The notes under the pieces were generated by a model that saw only the letters and a list, made by a program, of their open reading frames with translations, was not told the DNA's origin and ran no database searches. A program made the position numbers and the translations under genes. Of a stretch of DNA of 64,000 bases, positions 59,151 through 64,000 are shown in pieces; the first letter of the stretch is position 1; each line of letters starts with the position of its first letter. This stretch comes from Pleodorina starrii (taxonomy: Eukaryota; Chlorophyta; Chlorophyceae; Chlamydomonadales; Volvocaceae), in contig BRXU01000004.1 of the NCBI GenBank assembly GCA_030267565.1, positions 729,501 through 793,500 on the forward strand, in the 5' to 3' direction.

Positions 59151-62100
59151 CTGTACGTATGAAAAACCAACGCGAGGCGGCCGATGGAGCGCGTAAGCAC
59201 ATGCTATGAATCAAGTAAGGGGCTCGCTCCCAGTTTTTGCGTGTCAAATCGCTCCATTCTGCTTCTAGTAACTGCAAACCGCAGCCATCCGCATATATAC
59301 AGAGCGACAAAACCCGCCGGTGCGCTCGCTTGCAAACGGACTCACGTTGCGACGACGTGCTGAGCGCGAATGGCAATCATCGTGATGATGATGAAACAGC
59401 CGAGGAAAGGCTTTTTACAGATGAGGCGATAAAGTAGGTGCAGGCGATAAAGTAGGTGCAAGAGACAATTGCAAAAAGAACAGCAAGAAGAAAAGGACTG
59501 GATGGTGACAGTGTTCACTGTATCGACGAGGCTTTATTTGGGAGGAAAGAAGTTAGGAACTTCTGCGCTCAAGTCTGGAGATAATTGATATACAATTAAA
59601 CTGGGCATTTCACTTCAGAAGTGGAAACTGTTTCGCATTGTGTTCCGTACTCGTACGGCGGTTTACGTACATACGGCGGGCGGTTTTCATAGCATGGACG
59701 TCACGAGTTTTAGCTGAAACTGATGGTTTTGGCTGCGTGATCTCTTTTGTCGAGATAAATTGTTCATGAAGCAAAAAGAACGCAAGGGATGAGACCGGCA
59801 TTGCTTTGCATGCGCGCAGGCACGCAGGCCAGGTGAAGCAAAGCAAAGCGCGCCAATCAAGACACCTCGCGGCACCTGCATATATCGATACCGCAAATGC
59901 CGCGTCCTCTTCCTCGACATTGACCACAAGCCCCCTCAAACCCGCCCTCCACGGTGAAAGTCTCCACGCACGGATCCTGATGCGTGCCCCAGTCGCCCGC
60001 GCGCCCTCCGCTCCCTAGGTTCGTTCGTTCGATCGCTCGCTCCCCATCCCATCAGTTCGCATGCCCCCTCATCCCCATCTATCCTATCCATCCTATCCAC
60101 CCCCTAATCCTCCCCCTCAACACGTCCGTACCAACCGCATTGCCGCTTTGACCTACGCTAGTCTTCGTTCGGTTTCGCAGCCTGATGACATGCATCGCAC
60201 CTGGGAAAGCCCACGTCGCGTCGTCACGCCAGCAGCAGGTAGGGTAGCTAGATAGGCGGCAGTGGGTTGATGATGCCCACACGCACGTATACCACCTTGC
60301 CGCCCGCCATCCGTCCAGCGCGCGGCCATCCAGCAGCAGCGTATGTATTGCTCGGATAAGCTAGGGCGGCTCATGCATTATTAGCTGTCAGCATCCTTGT
60401 CGGTTGAGAAGCCAGCACATCTAGCTATCTTCTTTCATGTATGTATGTGTCGCGCGGCAAGTTGCCGCGCCGGGAGCGCGCGAACTTGGACGAGGACGGT
60501 GCGGGGGGTGGGGGATGGAGGTGGCGGGGAGGAAGCGATCGAGGGGTTGACAGGCAGGGTTTCGGGCAGGTGCGTGCGTGCCTGCATGTATATGACGACG
60601 TGGAACAGCACCAAACAGCAGAACGAAGGGCGCCTTGCAGCTGAATCTCGTTACAGCTGCGTGGGCCTTATGTAATTGTATTGCTGACGGACGCTGTGGC
60701 AACCGCGAAGCTGTCATCGTGCGTCCGTCGCCTCGGACGGCGCTCTCGGCAGCAGGCCTTACTACTTGATTGTGAACGCACGTCCCACGCAAGCGAACGT
60801 AATCATATCATTATAATTAACCCAAGTTGTTGTCACGATCGATCGATCCATCCACGCACCTCCTGGCGTGCGTCCTGTTGGAACGCGAAGGCACCGCCTC
60901 ACTCCACTTTGGCCATCCCCTCCGAGGTCCTCGATCGCTTACGAAAAGGTGAGGAGAAATTTTAGGAAGCACCAGTTGCATTGTCGGAGAACGTTAGGCC
61001 GTGTCCTCATTTCGAAAGGCGCCAGTGAAACTGCGATTAATATCTATCGTTCCGGAAGCAGTTAAAAGCTGTCAAGCAACGCTATGATCTATCTTTAGTA
61101 AGTTGACAAGCGCTTTGCAGTAAGGATTGCCTCAGGAGTTGCCAGGTTCGTTGCCGCACATTTTTCGCTGGTTTCGGAGCGAGCGGCTGCGCCTGCCTAA
61201 CTTTCAGCCAGCCAGGGCAATCTGCCTACCAGACGACGGTTCTGCTACTGGACCGCCGGGATATATATTACTGACCACACCAACGGCATATCCGCCTCCC
61301 AAGGCTGATGAGCGCCAAGCAAGCATAGCAAGGGGCGCCGACGCGGCATGTAGGGCTCCACAACAGCAGAAACAACGAATGCATGGGCTTCGGATGTTGG
61401 TCATGAAGCTACGGCGATGCTGCTGGGCTGACATTCGTTTACGTTGCGGGTGTGCGGTGTGTACGGAGAAGTGCGTGGCCAGCGAGAGAATCGATGCATG
61501 GTAGCGCACTAATGGGTTTACATTGCGTACGTCGAAACAAGCAGCCACGCAGTCACCGTCGGCCCGTTCCCATGCAGCAGATAGAGATAGAGCCCATCGA
61601 AAACGGAAACCAACGAAGTCAAACGGCACGCACATGTTCACAAGCACGCAAGCACCCTACAGGCTGCGCCCGCTGCCCAGCAAGCAACAACTCCCCATTC
61701 ATTCACTAGATGACGACGGATTCTACGGCAAATGAGTTTGCTTTGCCGTGTATGGACTTCGCCGCACTGCGGATGGAAGGGAAAGTACGACGGGCCGCCG
61801 CACGCGCGCAGCAGAAGCAACAGCATGGACGGATGAGAAACCCATCGCTCGATTGTCGGCGCGCCCGTCGTCTGTCCGCACAACCAGCTAACGGCGCTGG
61901 ATGGGCGGGGCCGGATTGCAGCTAACGAATCATTCCGCTTGGCAGTCTCATGCATGTATGGTGGCCACGCGCACGTGCTAACCATATAATAATACTACCT
62001 GCCGCATGGCGGACGTCGTTCATTCATTCGTTGCATGTTCACTGTCCAGTAACATGTTCAACGAACACATCTACCCTTGCCGCGCATGTTCAGAACACGC

Positions 62101-62368
62101 ACGCAGCGGCCAATCACTGTACCTTCGTATAGCTAGAACCCGCCGCTTGGCTCCCCTTATTACTTCATAGATCTGCTGCACGCTACGATAACTGATCATT
62201 CACTCCATACACGCATCCATTTGCCACCTTTCCATATTTATTCTCGTCACCGGCAAGCTCCGGCGGACGGAATCGTACGTACTCATAATAACCCCATACA
62301 TCTACGTTCGACGGTAGGGTGCGTGTTCCGTCCCCTCCCTAACCCTAAGACACATCCCACCCATCCGT
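59151..62368. other. Long array spacer between G6 and G7
   Basis: Copy of the G5-G6 spacer, with the ~650-bp extra segment at about 59844-60493. No supported gene. Confidence 0.55.
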
Positions 62369-63668
62369 CTACATCATCAGGTGGCGCAGCACGCAGGCGC
62401 GGACAGCGGCCTTGATGCGCGAAGCAATCTTGGACCGCAGCTTGCAGACAGCGCTCTTGGCGGCCTTGGTCCGGCTGCTGCCGCTCTCCGCCGCCAGCAG
62501 CTCGGCGCCACCCGGCTGCTCCTCCGGCTCCACACACAACGAGTCCGAGAGCTGGACGCTGCTGTGGGCCACCGAGCGGCGGCAGACAGCCGGGGACGCG
62601 ATGTCATCAGACTCCTCCTCCTCGTCCTCCTCCTCCTTCGCCACCTCCGCCGCCTCCTCTTCCGGCTCCCACTCCACCTCCACCCGGGTCAGCTCCAGCC
62701 GGCACTCTGCGGCGCTGCGCGGTGAGGCGCACACCTCGGGAGCGCCCATGGACAGACCCGCCGAGGTCCTGGCCTCCTTCTCCCAGTGCTGCCCCAGCTG
62801 ACCCAGCAGCCGCTCGGCCCGCTGCTGCGGGCTGGCGACAACAGCAGCGACGACAGCGGCAGCGCTGCTGATGGCTGGCGGCGGCGGCGGCACGGTAGGC
62901 TCGGCGGCGGCGGCCTGCTGGGGCCGGGCGGCGGGCCGCACCAGCAGTTGGCCACAGCCCTCGGCAGCAGCCGCAGTGGGGAGCTGTGCAAACTGATGCG
63001 CAATCCCCCAGTCGGGACACACCGCACCGCCAGCCGCCGTCGACGGCCTCGTCTCCTGTTGGCGCAGCTCCCTCGTGGGTGCGCGCGGCGACTCCTTGCT
63101 CCACACGGGACTCGGGAAACTGCTGCTGGAGACCGAATCAGCCGGAGAGCAAACATCCTGCATGCATACGCATGGGCGGCGGGCGCGAGAATGGGCACAC
63201 GCACATATACGTAAGACGACATGAGCCAGCAGGGTAAATAGCTTGCGCTGAGGACAACGTACGTCAATCGCGGGACGCTGATGGGGCATATTCCCTAGAA
63301 TAGCTAGTTACAGTCGCGTGCCGAAATAAACGACAAATACACTGCCGTAGCGGAGGTAGGGCGGGGTGAACGATCACGCGCGCCCCGCCGCGCCGCTGCC
63401 CGCCGTCGCTCCAAATAAATGGGATGCATGGCTCCGTCGCCCTCGCCGGCCTGCTGTGCGTCCTCCGGAAACTCGCGCCGTAATTACGGCGCATGCAAAA
63501 GACTCCGCACAGCATCCGCAGAGCCCTGTTATTACACGCGCGCATACACACACTCGCACGCATGCACTCACCGGCTGCTGGGTGTCCTCGACGGACTGGG
63601 GGATGGTGACCTTGAGGCCGCGGGTCGTCTGGACAGTCAACCTTGACACCACGAGGGGCAACGTGGGC
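62369..63668 (-). CDS. G7: array gene, 5' part beyond the window
   Basis: Exons 63668-63572 and 63157-62369; exon 1 is expected beyond 64000. Exon 2 has one extra codon compared with G2-G6 (LTVQTTRGLKVTIPQ), frame intact. The most divergent open copy, with a distinct acidic tract (AAEVAKEEEDEEEE). It may be nearest the ancestral gene. Confidence 0.62.
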
Positions 63669-64000
63669 CTGCATGCGATCGAGGAAGCACAGCACAGGCA
63701 GCACAGGCAGGCAGCAGGGGAAGGTCGCTTAGTTCACAGCAACGAGCGGAGCGTAACGATGGCGGTCGAGGTACTTAGGCGGGGACGGTAGGAATCAAGC
63801 AACGGATAGATGAGCTGTGTGCGTGCGCAGCATCTCAGGTAGAGCATATCGAGGTTGGTGTGCTGGCGGGACCCGACCCGGCTGGCTCAACGGCATGGTC
63901 TATCTTTGCAGTGCCTTTCGTCCCCTTTCGTCCCCTGCCTCAATAATAGATCCATCCTGCCGCATCCACCCGCACGCACGCAAGAAAGACCGCTGGTGCG
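63669..64000. other. Intron 1 region of G7 at the window edge
   Basis: Resembles intron 1 of G5/G6, including the CCTTTCGTCCCC segment. No coding sequence inside the window. Confidence 0.6.

Larger units (their letters stand above)
35970..64000. repeat. Head-to-tail gene array, seven units
   Basis: Stop codons of G1-G7 lie at 35970, 40144, 44273, 48392, 52530, 57440 and 62369. Spacing is 4174, 4129, 4119, 4138, 4910 and 4929 bp. G2-G4 units are near identical to each other, as are G5-G6. The longer units have extra spacer DNA. The array runs off the right edge. Confidence 0.95.

Overview
The window looks like nuclear DNA of a Chlamydomonas-type (volvocine, Chlamydomonadales) green alga. The pointers are GC-rich genes full of low-complexity insertions, introns with GTGAG-type donors, TGTAA poly(A) signals, TTTTAGGG telomere-type repeats, a Dualen/RandI-type LINE with two endonucleases, and a TOC1-like retroelement with split direct repeats. 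There are no prokaryotic features, tRNAs, rRNAs or CRISPR arrays that I can support.

Layout. 1-2435 (+) is the C-terminal part of a kinase-fold protein that has lost its HRD aspartate and DFG motif, so it is probably a pseudokinase. 2436-5577 is intergenic with microsatellites. 5578-7459 (+) is a three-exon gene for a Gln/Pro-rich protein with a C-terminal two-helix membrane hairpin. From 9786 to 33936 lies a ~24-kb insertion with 28-bp terminal inverted repeats. It is bounded by a 2.6-kb direct duplication of the flanking host DNA (7188-9786 and 33937-36545). Its right end carries six telomere-type repeats.

Inside the insertion are three younger elements: (i) a Dualen-type LINE (10258-23068, minus) flanked by a perfect 564-bp duplication; (ii) a 5'-truncated L1-type LINE (11518-12826, plus) inserted in the Dualen RNase H domain with a 9-bp target-site duplication; (iii) a TOC1-like element (25352-27108, plus) flanked by a 1199-bp duplication. 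The resident gene of the 24-kb element (33303 to 27486, minus) has about 12 exons, ends in a 2-oxoglutarate/Fe(II) dioxygenase-like domain, and contains a tandemly amplified exon.

35970-64000 is a head-to-tail array of seven copies (G1-G7) of a minus-strand gene of unknown function, in 4.1-kb or 4.9-kb units. The first copy is dead (in-frame stop plus a 20-nt frameshifting insertion); the others keep open frames. An eighth, truncated copy (G0, 9217-9786) was created by the 2.6-kb duplication.

The most notable pattern is that three separate insertions, from three element classes, each show target-site-duplication geometry with duplications of 0.56-2.6 kb and almost no divergence. Other notable points are a Josephin-like cysteine protease in the Dualen LINE split over two reading frames, a multi-pass membrane region in its ORF1, and telomere-type repeats at one end of a terminal-inverted-repeat element.
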